This document shows, one piece after another, positions 22,397 to 32,785 of a stretch of 64,000 bases of DNA. Origin of the DNA: Halocaridina rubra (Eukaryota; Arthropoda; Malacostraca; Decapoda; Atyidae); the NCBI GenBank assembly GCA_037179515.1, contig JAXCGZ010007601.1:118456-182455 (forward strand), read 5' to 3'. The position numbers and the translations under genes were made by a program. Below the pieces are notes generated by a model, which was not told where the DNA came from, ran no database searches, and saw nothing but the letters and a program-made list of their open reading frames with translations. Positions within the stretch are counted from its first letter, which is position 1. Each line of letters opens with the position of its first letter.

Positions 22397-23036
22397 GGAC
22401 TAATTCCAATGCAGTCACACCCCCTTCTTTCAACATCTCCGCTCTCACACCATCCATTCCAGGTGCTTTACCTGCTTTTACTTCATACAATGCCCTTTTC
22501 AACTCCTCTCTTGTAATGTCTCTCTCATTTTCATCTCCCATATCTGGCACTTGAACACCCCCCATTGCCACTATAGCTGCCTCTCTACCTTCCTCAACAT
22601 TCAGCAAGTACTCAAAATATTCTGCCCATCTTTTCCTTGCATCGTTCCCTCTTCACATCTGTCCATTCACATCTTTCACTGTCTTTTCCATCCTCAATCC
22701 ACCTTTCCTTACTCTCTTCACTTCTTTCCAAAACTTCTTTTTATTCTCCTCATATGACCTACAAAACTCCTGCCCCCACCTAACATTTGCCAACCTCTTC
22801 TCTTCCTCTACCTTCTGCTTGGTTTCCACACTTTTCTCCCTATATCTTTCATACTTCTCCCTACTGTTACACTGCAGCCATTCCTCTAAAGCCCTCTTTT
22901 TCTCTTCCACCTTCATTTTCACTACTTCATTCCACCACTCGCTGCCCCTCCTCATGCCACCTCCAACAAACCTCTTTCCTCACACATCACTCGCATGTCT
23001 CACAACACATTCTTTCATCAACCCCCATTCCTCCTC

Positions 23037-23037
<1 letters not shown>
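22397..23037 (-). mobile_element. RTE-A2, linker part, antisense
   Basis: The 5' continuation of RTE-A2, matching RTE-A from about 4650 to 5270: AKAGNAP-type RT start (KAGKAPGMDGVRAEML), KKFWKEVKRVRKGG linker and RRGSEWWNE. A stop lies near 22655. It is 5'-truncated at 23037 within the EEEWG codons, directly against an AAT array. Confidence 0.85.
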
Positions 23038-23081
<44 letters not shown>

Positions 23082-23102
23082 GATGATAATGATAATAATA
23101 AT

Positions 23103-23163
<61 letters not shown>

Positions 23164-23231
23164 TTGATAATAATAATGATAATAATAATGATAATAATGA
23201 TAATAATGATAATAATAATAATAATAATAAT

Positions 23232-23276
<45 letters not shown>
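23038..23276. repeat. (AAT)n microsatellite
   Basis: About 239 bp of AAT units with AATGAT and ATTATA variants. Apparent Asn, Ile or Leu frames here on both strands are artefacts. Confidence 0.95.
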
Positions 23277-23780
23277 CTCCAAAAGGTCCTGCAGAACAAA
23301 TGGCAAAGTAAGATCACAACACCGAAGTCCTCACTTGAGCACAACTTCAAAGCATGATGTCCATCCTTTGCAAGATAAGACTCAAATTGTTGGGGGATAT
23401 CAAAAGGATGGAAGACATCCGTATCCATAACTAGCTGTTCTTTGGTGCGCTAGCACTAGGGACAAAATCGTAAGGAAGACCAAAACAAAGCTTCAAAGAC
23501 ACATCCAAGAACAGTATTATCAAATGCCATATTGACTGGAGACAATGAGAATATAAAGTTGAGAGAACAGCATGGAGATCAACACTAGGTGAAGGAGTTA
23601 CCCAGCAAAGAGACCGAAATTCAGCTCTTCAAGACAATCGGCAAAAAGAAAGGAGGAAAAGGTTTAACCAAGCGTTTCCTTCTGCATATGCAGATTCTGC
23701 AACAGTATTTGCTTGTCAAATACAGGAAGAATCAGCCATGAGTGAAGCTGCCAAAGAAGCACAGCCTGAATAAGACATTA
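23277..23780 (+). pseudogene. LINE F C-terminal remnant
   Basis: Degraded protein remnant: LQNKWQSKITTPKS, LEHNFKA, then in shifting frames a KDGRHP-like stretch, SALGEGVTQQRDRN and a basic RRKRFN region, followed by TVFACQI. The order resembles the C-terminal tail of a common animal LINE type, whose end normally carries a C2H2-like finger; the second half of that finger is not intact here. Several stops. Clade not assigned. 23781-23823 shows nothing. Confidence 0.4.
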
Positions 23781-23823
23781 TAATATCAAGCTGCCTTTAC
23801 CATTCGTCCAGACATACATACAT

Positions 23824-24111
23824 ATGATGAGATAAGCCGAAACTTACAGGAAAGAGAGGGCTGGGCAGATTGCATATTCCTAGACTTCCGGAAAGCATTT
23901 GACACGGTCCCACATCGGACACTTATTAAGAAGCTGCAAGCAATGGCGAAAATAGGTGGAAATGTCTTGAAATGGATAAAAACATACTTAGAAGGAAGGG
24001 AATAGAGGGTTAGAGTAAGACACTCAGTGTCTGAATGGAGAAGAGTTAGTAGTGAATTCCACAGGGTTCAGTTTTAGGGCCACTTTTGTCCCTTGCATAT
24101 GTAAATGACCT
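23824..24111 (+). mobile_element. CR1-f, first part (RT fragment)
   Basis: RT stretch of the CR1-like family: QEREGWADCIFLDFRKAF counterpart, KIGGNVLKWIKTYLEG, then VSEWRRVSS to the codons for VNDL. It contains a stop (GAATAG near 24002) and a missing base at 24053. It ends at ATGTAAATGACCT (24099-24111), which is repeated at 26535-26547 where the copy resumes. So 24112-26534 is inserted DNA. Confidence 0.8.
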
Positions 24112-26172
24112 CTTCTTCTTCTTCGTCTACATATTTTCCCACTTATATGTGGGGTCGATGTTTCTGGCCAGTTTTCTCCATTTGTTTCTGTCCCATACCT
24201 CATCACCCAACAAACCTTTAGACCTCAGGTCGTCATTGATTCAATCCATCCACCTACGCTTTGGTCTCCCTCTCCTTCTCCTACCCTGTATATCCATTTC
24301 CATCCTCCTCCTCCCAACATACTGTTCATCCCTCCTAACGAAATGACCATACCATCTTAGTCTACTTTCTTGTATCTTATCTGATATTTCTCTAACTTTT
24401 GAGGTACCTCTAATTACCTCGTTTCTGATCTTATCTCTTCTTGTCACCCCACACATCCATCTCAACATCCTCATCTCTGCCACATCCAGTTTTTTCTCTT
24501 GTGTCTTCTTTATTGCCCATGTCTCTGCTCCATACATCATCACAGGTCTCACAACTGTCTTATGCACTTTACCCCTCAACTTAATCCCTATTCTCCTGTC
24601 GCACAGCACCCCAGACACTTTCTTCTAGTTCTTCCATCCCACTTGAATTCTGTGAGGTATTTCTGACTCTAGGTCACCATCCTCTGCTACTGTTGATCCC
24701 AAATACTTGAACTTTTCAACTCTTTTCAACACCTCACCCTGCAAATTGACCTCCCCATCCTCATCATCTCTCAACCTCAAGTACTCTGTCTTCTTTCTGC
24801 TGATTTTCAGTCCTCTATCCTCCATCACTCTTCTCCGCTCCTCAATCTTCTCCTCCACTACCTCTCGTCTGTTGCTACACAGTACAATGTCATCTGCAAA
24901 GAGCATACACCATGGAGACTGATCTCTAATACCATGGGTTACTACATCCAAGACCAGATCAAATAGATATGGACTCAAAGCAGACCCTTGATGCAGACCA
25001 ACATTTACTGAGAGACTTTTCTTCAAGCCCACACTGCTTTTAACATTTGCCTCTGCCCTCTCATACACATCTTGGATGATTCTTGCATATTTCTCGGGGA
25101 CTTCCTTTTCTCTAATACACCTCCACACCTCTTGACGGGTACTCGATCATAAGCCTTTTCCAGGTCAATAAAGACCATATGCAGTCCTTTCTGTTTCTCC
25201 CTATGCTTTTCCATTTGTCTCAAGACAAATATGGCATCCACTGTCCCTCTTCCAGGCGTGAAGCCAAACTGTTCATACTCAATTGTCGTTACCTCTCCGA
25301 GTCTCCTCTCCATGATCTTCTCCCATATCTTCATAGTATGACTTAACAACTTTATACCTCTCTAGTTTCCACACTCCTGAATGTCTCCCTTCCCTGTATA
25401 GATTGGGATGATTAAGCTTCCTCTCCATTCCCCTGGCATCTTTTCCTGACTAAAGATCTTTTGCATCAAGTCCCACAAGATATCTATGCCTTCCTCTCCA
25501 AGACTCTTCCATACCTCCACTGGCATCTTACCAGGTCCTGCAGCCTTTCCATTTTTCATTTTCCTCACTGCCCGCTCTACCTCTCTTCTAGCCACTGTTG
25601 TTGTAACTACTCTTTTTGGAAGTCCATCTTCAAATACTGCTCTTGGGTTCTCTTAATTTAGTAATCCTTCAAAATAAGTTTCCCATCTGCTTTTTATTTC
25701 ATCCTCTTCTGCTAGAACTATTCCATAGTTATCCTTTATTTGTCTTACTTGGGTCTAGTCATTGGTTGCAGCATCTCAGGCCTTAGCAATTCGCCATATT
25801 TTCTTCTCTCCTTCTGGTGTTTCCAGCTCTTCATAGACTTCATTCAATTTCTCTGCCATTGCTTTTGCTACTGCTCTCCTTGCCTCCTTCTTTTCCTGCT
25901 TGTACTCTTCTTTATCCTGCTCCAGGCCTGATAAATATGCCTTTTTCTTAGCTTCTTTCTTGTTCTTCACCCATTCTTGCACTTCCTCATTCCACCACCA
26001 TGACTCTTTATCATTTGGGAGTTTCCTTCCTGATAACTTTCCAAGTACCTCCTCACCAACCCTCAAAATCACCTTACGATTCTCTGTCCACCATTCTTGT
26101 ACATCTTCATGCAACCTTATCGCTTCCAACACTCTTCCCTTAAACATAGCTCTCAGCTCTGCATCTTTCAAT
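24112..26172 (-). mobile_element. RTE-K1: RTE/BovB-like LINE, antisense
   Basis: The 3' end on the left is a (GAA)n-type tail (CTTCTTCTTCTTC on +) plus a block reading CACATATAAGTGGG on the minus strand. Coding pieces from 5' to 3' on the minus strand: basic linker 25776-26172 (WWWNEEVQEWVKNKKEAKK), RT start 25362-25595 (KMKNGKAAGPGKMPVE), 25023-25349 (FTPGRGTVDAIF, FIDLEKAYDRVP), 24625-25128 (GLHQGSALSPYLF, LFADDIVLC, FKYLGSTVAEDG) and C-terminus 24241-24618 (VVRPVMMYGAETWA, RLRWYGHFVRRDE, RRGRPKRRWMD). The endonuclease is absent. Frameshifts lie near 25130 and 25355, and a TAG near 24627. Confidence 0.85.
24241..25128 (-). pseudogene. RTE-K1 RT palm and C-terminus
   Basis: RT with intact LFADDIVLCSNRREVVEE, thumb VEKFKYLGSTVAEDG, then GWKN followed by TAG (24625-24627) and KVSGVLCDRR in the same frame. 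The related RTE-E has Trp (GWNNWRSASGVLC) at that codon, so TGG became TAG. The second K copy (47468) has the same TAG. The C-terminal WYGHFVRRD and GRPKRRW blocks are intact. Confidence 0.75.
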
Positions 26173-26379
26173 CTTGGGCCTTCTTGCACTTGTGCCCATT
26201 CTCATTACCTTACATTTTGAAGTTTTGAATTTCATTAGCCCCTTTTCTGACCACTCATGGAGACCATTTAGATCTTCCTGAAGTTCTCTACCATTGTTCT
26301 CGTTTTTTTACAATCTTCACAATCTTTGCATCATGTGCAAACTTATTCATGAGTGAATTTACAGACTCTGGTAGGTCAT
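26172..26379 (-). repeat. Inverted duplicate of CR1-f sequence (left arm)
   Basis: About 208 bp of CR1 RT sequence on the minus strand. It matches 26541-26749 on the plus strand, sharing unusual variants not seen in other copies (AATAAGTTTGCACATGATG; GGTCTCC). The two arms form an inverted repeat around a ~160 bp spacer that carries an RTE 5' UTR. Confidence 0.8.
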
Positions 26380-26388
26380 GTATATTAT

Positions 26389-26534
26389 AACCCAGCCACT
26401 GAGGGGGGCAAGCCAGCCTCAACTTGGTGCCGGTCCCAAGCCCGGGTAGACGGGAAGGGTTGGTGGCAAGAAGGCCATCCAGTCATAAAAATTTTGCCAA
26501 AACCAAAATATGGCCAGTACAGATAACGAGAATA
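26389..26534 (+). mobile_element. RTE 5' UTR fragment, inverted relative to RTE-K1
   Basis: Contains GGGGCAAGCCAGCC, GGTCCCAAGCCCGGG and GAAGGCCATCCAGTC. The same blocks lie at the 5' end of RTE-E (60080-60183, opposite strand). So it is the leader of an RTE element, in the opposite direction to RTE-K1. It fills the spacer of the inverted CR1 duplicate. Confidence 0.7.
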
Positions 26535-27370
26535 ATGTAAATGACCTACCAGAGTCTGTAAATTCATTCATGAATAAGTTTGCACATGATGCAAAGATTG
26601 TGAAGATTATAAAAACGAGAACAATGGTAGAGAACTTCAGGAAGATCTAAATGGTCTCCATGAGTGGTCAGAAAAGTGGCTAATGAAATTCAAAACTTCA
26701 ATTGTAAGGTAATGAGAATGGGTACAAGTGCAAGAAGGCCCAAGCTTGACTACTCGGTGGCAGAAGTAAAACTTCAAGAGACAGAGAATGAGAGAGATCT
26801 AGGAGTAATCATACTGGCAGATTTGTATCCAGAAATGCATATAAATGTCATAGTAAGGGCAGCATATGCTTTCTTAGCAAATGTAAGGGTAGACTTCAGG
26901 CATATGGACGAGGAAATGTTCATATATATTTATATAACATATGTGAGGCTAAAACTTGAATATGCAGCCCCCTTTTGGAATGCACACTTGAAAAAGCACG
27001 CAGTTTAGCTAGAAAATGTTCAGAGACATGCCACGAAACTGGTACCAAAAATACGCAATCTCAGTTATGAAGCTTGAGGGGGGATAATTTGACAGTTTTT
27101 AAATTCCTTCATGCTTATGACAGTGTGGATAGGGGTCGATATTTTGATATGACAGGCACTAGAACTAGAGGTCATAGTTTGAAGCTTCTTAAAAAAAACT
27201 TCTTTCCAGGATGTAAGGAAGTACTTTTTTAGTGTAAGGATAGTTGATAATTGAAATTCGCTAAACAAGGACGTAGCTAATGCCAACTCAATCCACAATT
27301 TTAAGGGGAAGTATGATAAGTATCACTAAGCACAAATGGAACCGACCAGGAAACGGGAAGTTATGAGCTT
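26535..27370 (+). mobile_element. CR1-f, second part (RT end, C-terminus)
   Basis: Resumes the copy interrupted at 24111. NDLPESVNSFMNK, KVMRMGTSARRPKLDY and YVRLKLEYAAPFWN are readable in 26664-27008. A stop at about 27006 and later deletions break it. It ends inside the 3' UTR at GAGCTTGGG (27370), lacking the tail and directly joined to CR1-g. Confidence 0.8.
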
Positions 27371-27373
27371 GGG

Positions 27374-29248
27374 GCAAAACCTACAAAAGAGCAAGAAATG
27401 ACTACCTAAGTAAAAGGAGAGAGGCAGAGAGAGACTATGAGAGGGACAATCTTTTCCACAGCTTTATCAGAGGAAAACTGAAGGTAAAAGAACAGGTTTT
27501 AAGGCTAAAGAGAGCGGATGGAAGCATCACTGAGACGGATGAAGAGATCTGCAAAGAATTGAACAAGGAGTTTCAGTCAGTATTTACAGTAGAAAATACC
27601 CCACCCCCTCAGATTGCAGTGATAGAAGCTCAAGGGCCGGTATTAGAGAACATCAACCTTACAGCCACAGAGGTATGCAAAGCGCTGATGGATTTAGATG
27701 TTCATAAAGCTACAGGTCCTGATGACATATCCCCTCATGTGCTTAAAAAATGCGCAAACACAATATCAGTGGCACTATGTATCATATTTAAAAAGTCACT
27801 GGAGTCAGGGGAGATTCCAATATGCTGGAAACAAGCAAATGTGATACCTATCTTCAAAAAGGGAAGGAGGGATACGGCTCTGAACTATAGACCAGTTTCC
27901 TTGACCAGCATAGTTTGCAAACTTATGGAGAAACTACTAAGGAAACATATCTCGCTTCACTTGGAATCCTTCAACTTTTTGTCAGTGAGGCAACATGGCT
28001 TCAGAGAAGGTAGATCAACAGTAACAAACTTATTAGAATTTTATGATGAGGTAGGCCAAATCTTACAGGAAAGAGAGGGCTGTGCAGATTGCATATTCCT
28101 AGACTTCCAGAAAGCGTTTGACACTGTTCCACATGGGAGACTTATTAGGAAGCTGCAATCAATGGCTAGAATAGGTGGAAATGTTTTGGAATGGATAAAA
28201 ACTTACTTAGAAGGAAGGGAACAGAGGGTTAGAGTAAGACACTCAGTGTCTGAATGGAGAAGAGTTAGTAGTGGAGTTCCACAGGGTTCAGTTTTAGGGC
28301 CACTTTTGTTCCTTGTATATGTAAATGACCTACCAGAGTCTGTAAATTCATTCATGAATATGTTTGCAGATGATTCAAAGATTGTGAAGAAAGTAAAAAA
28401 CGAGAACAATGGTAGAGAACTTCAGGAGGATCTAAATAATCTGCATGAGTGGTCAGAAAAGTGGCTAATGAAATTCAATACTTCAAAATGTAAGGTAATG
28501 AAAATGGGTACAAGTGCAAGAAGGCCCAAGCTTGACTACTCGGTGGCTGGAATACAATTTCAAGAGACAGAAAATGAGAGAGATCTAGGAGTAAACATAC
28601 TGGCAGATTTGTTTCCAAAATACATATAAATGGCATAGTAAGGGCAGCATATGCATTCTTATCAAATGTAAGGGTACCTTCAGGCACATGGACAAGGAAA
28701 TGTTCAGAAATATTTATGTAACCTATGTGAGGCCAAAACTCGAATATGCAGCCCCCTTTTGGAATCCGCACTTGAAAAAGCACATAGCTAAGCTTGAAAA
28801 AGTTCAAAGACATGCCACGAAACTGGTGCCAGAAATACGCAATTTCAGTTATGATGAGAGGATGAGGGAATTAGACTTACCATCACTCGAAGCTAGAAGA
28901 GTGAGGGGGGATATGGTGACAGTCTTTAAATTCCTTCATGGTTATGATAGAGTGGATAGGGATCGATATTTTGATATGGCTGGCTCTAGAACTAGAGGTC
29001 ATAGTTTGAAGCTTCGTAAGAAAACTTCTTTGCAGGATGTAAGGAAATGCTTTTTTAGTGTAAGAGTAGTTGATAATTGGAATTGGCTAAGCGAGGAGGT
29101 AGTTAATGCTATCTCAATCCATAGTTTTACGGACAGGTATGATAAGTATGACTAAGTCTAAAATGGAACCGATGAGGAGACGGGAAGATACGAGCTTGGG
29201 CTCTTTCCCGTAAACACAATTAGGTAATCACAATCAGGTAATCACAGA
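27374..29248 (+). mobile_element. CR1-g: CR1-like LINE
   Basis: Begins in the basic linker (KTYKRARNDYLSKR counterpart), lacks about 35 bp near 27449, and then is open from 27559 to 28629. RT blocks are in order: NVIPIFKKGRRD, NYRPVSLTSIVCK, RQHGFREGRST, FLDFQKAFDTVPHG, SSGVPQGSVLGPLLF and MFADDSK. One base is missing near 28610 and another near 28675. The C-terminus is then open at 28688-29155 down to the usual stop. The 3' UTR and two tail units end at 29248. Very similar to CR1-b, CR1-d and CR1-h. Confidence 0.85.
27559..28629 (+). pseudogene. CR1-g reverse transcriptase (frameshifted)
   Basis: 356 codons from the end of the linker to the thumb, with a complete set of RT palm motifs and FADD box at about 28364-28378. 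A one-base deletion shifts the frame after LGVNILADL. The C-terminal piece at 28688-29155 is otherwise intact (RPKLEYAAPFWN, NWNWLSEEVV). No endonuclease. Confidence 0.8.
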
Positions 29249-29266
29249 AGACGATTGTCTATACCT

Positions 29267-29701
29267 CAGTGGTTCTCAAACTTTCTGATATCGTTACCCT
29301 TGTGATAGATCATCATTACCCCTACCCCCCATTCCTCTTCTGCTATGTGAAATTAAAGGGAAGAAAAATATTGGAATATTTAATTATTAATGCATTTTAT
29401 ATTAAAAAAAATATATATTACTTCAGGCATGGTTCATAATGTTTTGCTCAATTAAATCGCAAAGACTCGTCATGGCATTCGCATTTTCTTTTGGGCTAAC
29501 ATTAATTGAAGAAAACGTATGTTGGGGTATAACTTGTATAATTATATAGGCTATATATTAGTTTATTTACGTCTGTATCATTAATTAAATAATTTATTTA
29601 TTTACTATTTATTATTTATCAATTTACTGAATTTTACTCTAAAGAACTATTAATTTTAGAAGTGCCTCATTACCCCCGGAAACGGATTATTTATCCCACT
29701 G
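29267..29701. mobile_element. Possible hAT-like MITE
   Basis: The left end reads CAGTGGTTCTCAAACTTTC, the classic end of many hAT elements. The right end is weaker: TTACCCCC...CCCACTG at 29680-29701. The flanks share GTCTAT (29257-29262 and about 29702-29707), close to but not a clean 8 bp duplication. The interior is AT-rich with no coding capacity. Confidence 0.45.
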
Positions 29702-29934
29702 GTCTATGGGATGACTTGAATTAAGAAGAAGTGGATGATTGATGTGATACCTCTAACTATGGACAGCGAAGATGAAGATAAAGACGATGATATAACTCAT
29801 CTTGATTACTATGAGGTTCAGGATGTTAATGAGCATTTATGATTGAAATGTGTTAGATATACCATGTAACTGTAATTTAAAGCTCCATTAAATTTCCACC
29901 TCACTTTTTTATATGTAATTCTTTGTGTAGTTAA
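29702..29934. other. Short unassigned stretch
   Basis: No family recognised. It contains a 27-codon acidic frame at 29759-29842 (MDSEDEDKDDDITHLDYYE) that could be the end of a transposase or chance; no upstream coding sequence supports it. Confidence 0.3.
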
Positions 29935-29968
29935 ACTCGAAAGAGTTCAAGGACATGCCACGAAACTG

Positions 29969-31221
29969 GTGCCAGAAATAAGCAAGCTCAGTTATGATGA
30001 AAGGATTCAAGTTGAAGAAATAAACTTAGCTATAGAAAGTGAGTTCAAGGAATTTCTTGTTGCTCACATAAATACTGGGTCAGAGAGCATTATAATAACT
30101 GTTGTATACAACCCACCAAGGAACCAAAATAGGCTTGAAGTTTATGAGGAAAGTCATATAGGTACTATTGAAGTCATAAACTCAGTTGTTAACATGGCAC
30201 GGGGAAAAAATGTAGGATTTTGATTATGGGAGACTTTAATCATAAAGAGATAGATTGGATAAATCTTGACCCACACAGTGGTGAGGACTCATTCGGGGCA
30301 AGATTCCTAGATTGCGTACAAGGGAATTTCCTACACCAACATGTAATGGAACCAACAAGGGCCAGGGGTGGGGATGAGCCATCACTACTTGATCTAGTGT
30401 TCACAGATAATGTGTTGGATATTGAAAATATTGAGTATGAACCACCAATTGGAAAGAGTGACCACTGTGTGTTGTTGATGGAGTATATCATTGAATATAT
30501 TCTTCCTGAGAGTAGAGGCACTGAGGACATGAGGAGGAACTATCCGAAAGGAGATTACATCAAAATGAATGAGCTTTTTGCAGTTGTTGACTGGAGAACC
30601 TTATTTTACAACAAATCTGTACAAGAAATGTATGACATCTTTTGTGAGAAATATGGGAAGATAGTAGATTGCTGCATACCTGTCACCAAAGTAGGTGTAA
30701 TTCATGCCAGAGAGAAATGGTTCGATAATGGGTGTAAAAGAGCTAAGGAGTGGAGAGACAAATGCTGGAAAAGGTATAGGAGGAGAAAAAACATAAATGC
30801 CTGGCAAACCTACAAAAGAGCAAGAAATGACTACCTAAGTAAAAGGAGAGAGGCAGAGAGAGACTATGAGAGGGATATCACCAGGAAGGCTAAAGAAAAT
30901 CCCAAGCTTTTCCACAGCTTTATCAGAGGAAAACTGAAGGTAAAAGAACAGGTTTTAAGGCTAAAGAGAGCGGATGGAAGCATCACTGAGACGGATGAAG
31001 ATATCTGCAAAGAATTGAACAAGGAGTTTCAGTCAGTATTTACAGTAGAAAATACCCCACCCCCTCAGATTGCAGTGACAGAAGCTCAAGGGCCGGTATT
31101 AGAGAACATCAACCTTACAGCCACAGAGGTATGCAAAGCGCTGATGGATTTAGATGTTCATAAAGCTACAGGTCCTGATGACATATCCCCTCATGTGCTT
31201 AAAAAATGCGCAAACACAATA
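29969..31221 (+). pseudogene. CR1-h endonuclease (partial), linker and RT start
   Basis: Two overlapping frames (29969-30223 and 30220-31221) separated by a one-base shift at the GDFN motif. Endonuclease motifs: TVVYNPPRNQN, MGDFNHKEIDW, KSDHCVLLMEY (catalytic SDH present). The linker is rich in Lys/Arg (KRYRRRKNINAW). The RT start is DVHKATGPDDISPHVL. The N-terminal part of the endonuclease is missing: the frame opens instead in fused C-terminal sequence. It is ended by the CR1 3'-end insertion at 31222. Confidence 0.75.
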
Positions 31222-31331
31222 TGCTTTATCAGTATCACTAAGTATAAAATGGAACCGATCAGGAGACGGGAAGATACGAGCTTTGGGCTCTTTCCCGTAA
31301 ACACAATTAGGTAATCACAATTAGGTAATCA
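31222..31331 (+). mobile_element. Tiny CR1 3'-end insertion inside CR1-h
   Basis: Starts with sequence like TATCACTAAGTATAAAATGG, then the 3' UTR GACGGGAAGATACGAGC and two tail units ACAATTAGGTAATC. CR1-g has the uninterrupted target at about 27757-27790. About 110 bp, an extreme 5' truncation of the same family into itself. CACTAAGTAT occurs at both edges. Confidence 0.75.
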
Positions 31332-32713
31332 CTAAGTATCATATTTAAGGAGTCACTGGAGTCGGGGGAGATTCCAAGATGCTGGAAACAAGCAAATGTG
31401 ATACCTATCTTCAAAAAGGGAAGGAGGGATGCGGCTCTGAACTATAGACCAGTTTCGTGACCAGCATAGTTTGCAAAGTTATGGAGAAACTACTAAGGAA
31501 ACATATCGCTCTTCACTTGGAATCCTTCAACTTTTTGTCAGTGAGGCAACATGGCTTCAGAGAAGGTAGATCAACAGTAACAAACTTATTAGAATTTTAT
31601 GATGAGGTAAGCCAAATCTTACAGGAAAGAGAGGGCTGGGCAGATTGCATATTCCTAGACTTCCAGAAAGCGTTTGACACTGTTCCACATGGGAGACTTA
31701 TTAGGAAGCTGCAATCAATGGCTAGAATAGGTGGAAATGTTTTGGAATGGATAAAAACTTACTTAGAAGGAAGGGAACAGAGGGTTAGAGTAAGACACTC
31801 AGTGTCTGAATGGAGAAGAGTTAGTAGTGGAGTTCCACAGGGTTCAGTTTTAGGGCCACTTTTGTTCCTTGTATATGTAAATGACCTACCAGAGTCTCTA
31901 AATTCATTCATGAACATGTTTGCAGATGATGCAAAGATTGTGAAGAAAGTAAAAAACGAGAACAATGGTAGAGAACTTCAGGAGGATCTAAATAATCTGC
32001 ATGAGTGGTCAGAAAAGTGGCTAATGAAATTCAATACTTCAAAATGTAAGGTAATGAGAATGGGTACAAGTGCAAGAAGGCCCAAGCTTGACTACTCGGT
32101 GGCTGGAGTACAATTTCAAGAGACAGAAAATGAGAGAGATCTAGGAGTAAACATACTGGCAGATTTGTCTCCAGAAATACATATAAATGGCATAGTAAGG
32201 GCAGTATATGCATTCTTATCAAATGTAAGGGTAGCCTTCAGGCACATGGACAAGGAAATGTTCAGAAATATTTATGTAACCTATGTGAGGCCAAAACTCG
32301 AATATGTAGCCCCCTTTTGGAATCCGCACTTGAAAAAGCACATAGCTAAGCTTGAAAAAGTTCAAAGACATGCCCCGAAACTGGTGCCAGAAATACGCAG
32401 TCTCAGTTATGATGAGAGGCTGAGGGAATTAGACTTACCATCACTCGAAGCTAGAAGAGTGAGGGGGGATATGGTGACAGTCTTTAAATTCCTTCATGGT
32501 TATGATAGAGTGGATAGGGATCGATATTTTGATATGGCTGGCTCTAGAACTAGAGGTCATAGTTTGAAGCTTCGTAAGAAAACTTCTTTGCAGGATGTAA
32601 GGAAATACTTTTTCAGTGTAAGAGTAGTTGATAATTGGAATTGGCTAAGCGAGGAGGTAGTTAATGCTATCTCAATCCATAGTTTTAAGGACAGGTATGA
32701 TAAGTATGACTAA
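31332..32713 (+). pseudogene. CR1-h RT core and C-terminus
   Basis: Open from 31457 to 32713 (418 codons): SIVCKVMEKLLRKH, RQHGFREGRST, FLDFQKAFDTVPHG, GVPQGSVLGPLLF, MFADDAKIV (31917-31943), FQETENERDLGVN, RPKLEYVAPFWN, NWNWLSEEVV and the terminal DKYD. A one-base change near 31455 (TTTCGTGACC against TTTCCTTGACC in CR1-g) separates it from the upstream RT codons. The RT palm is complete, but the protein is cut off from its endonuclease. Confidence 0.8.
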
Positions 32714-32785
32714 GTCTAAAATGGAACCGATGAGGAGACGGGAAGATACGAGCTTTGGGCTCTTTCCCGTAAACACAATTAGGTA

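Larger units (their letters stand above)
29935..32785 (+). mobile_element. CR1-h: longest CR1-like copy, chimeric 5' end
   Basis: The first ~70 bp (29935-30004) match the C-terminal coding region of the family (KLERVQGHATKLVPEI). They are joined directly to the endonuclease region (30005 onward: EFLVAHINTGSES, GDFNHKEIDW, LLDLVFTDN, KSDHCVLL). Linker, RT, C-terminus, 3' UTR and one tail unit follow to 32785. A ~110 bp CR1 3' end sits inside at 31222-31331. Removing it and one frameshift near 30221 gives a nearly continuous endonuclease-RT protein, so this copy best shows the family's domain order. Confidence 0.85.

Noticed and set aside
22980..23430. Poly-Ile, poly-Asn and poly-Leu frames
   Set aside because: Translation of the AAT array on both strands.
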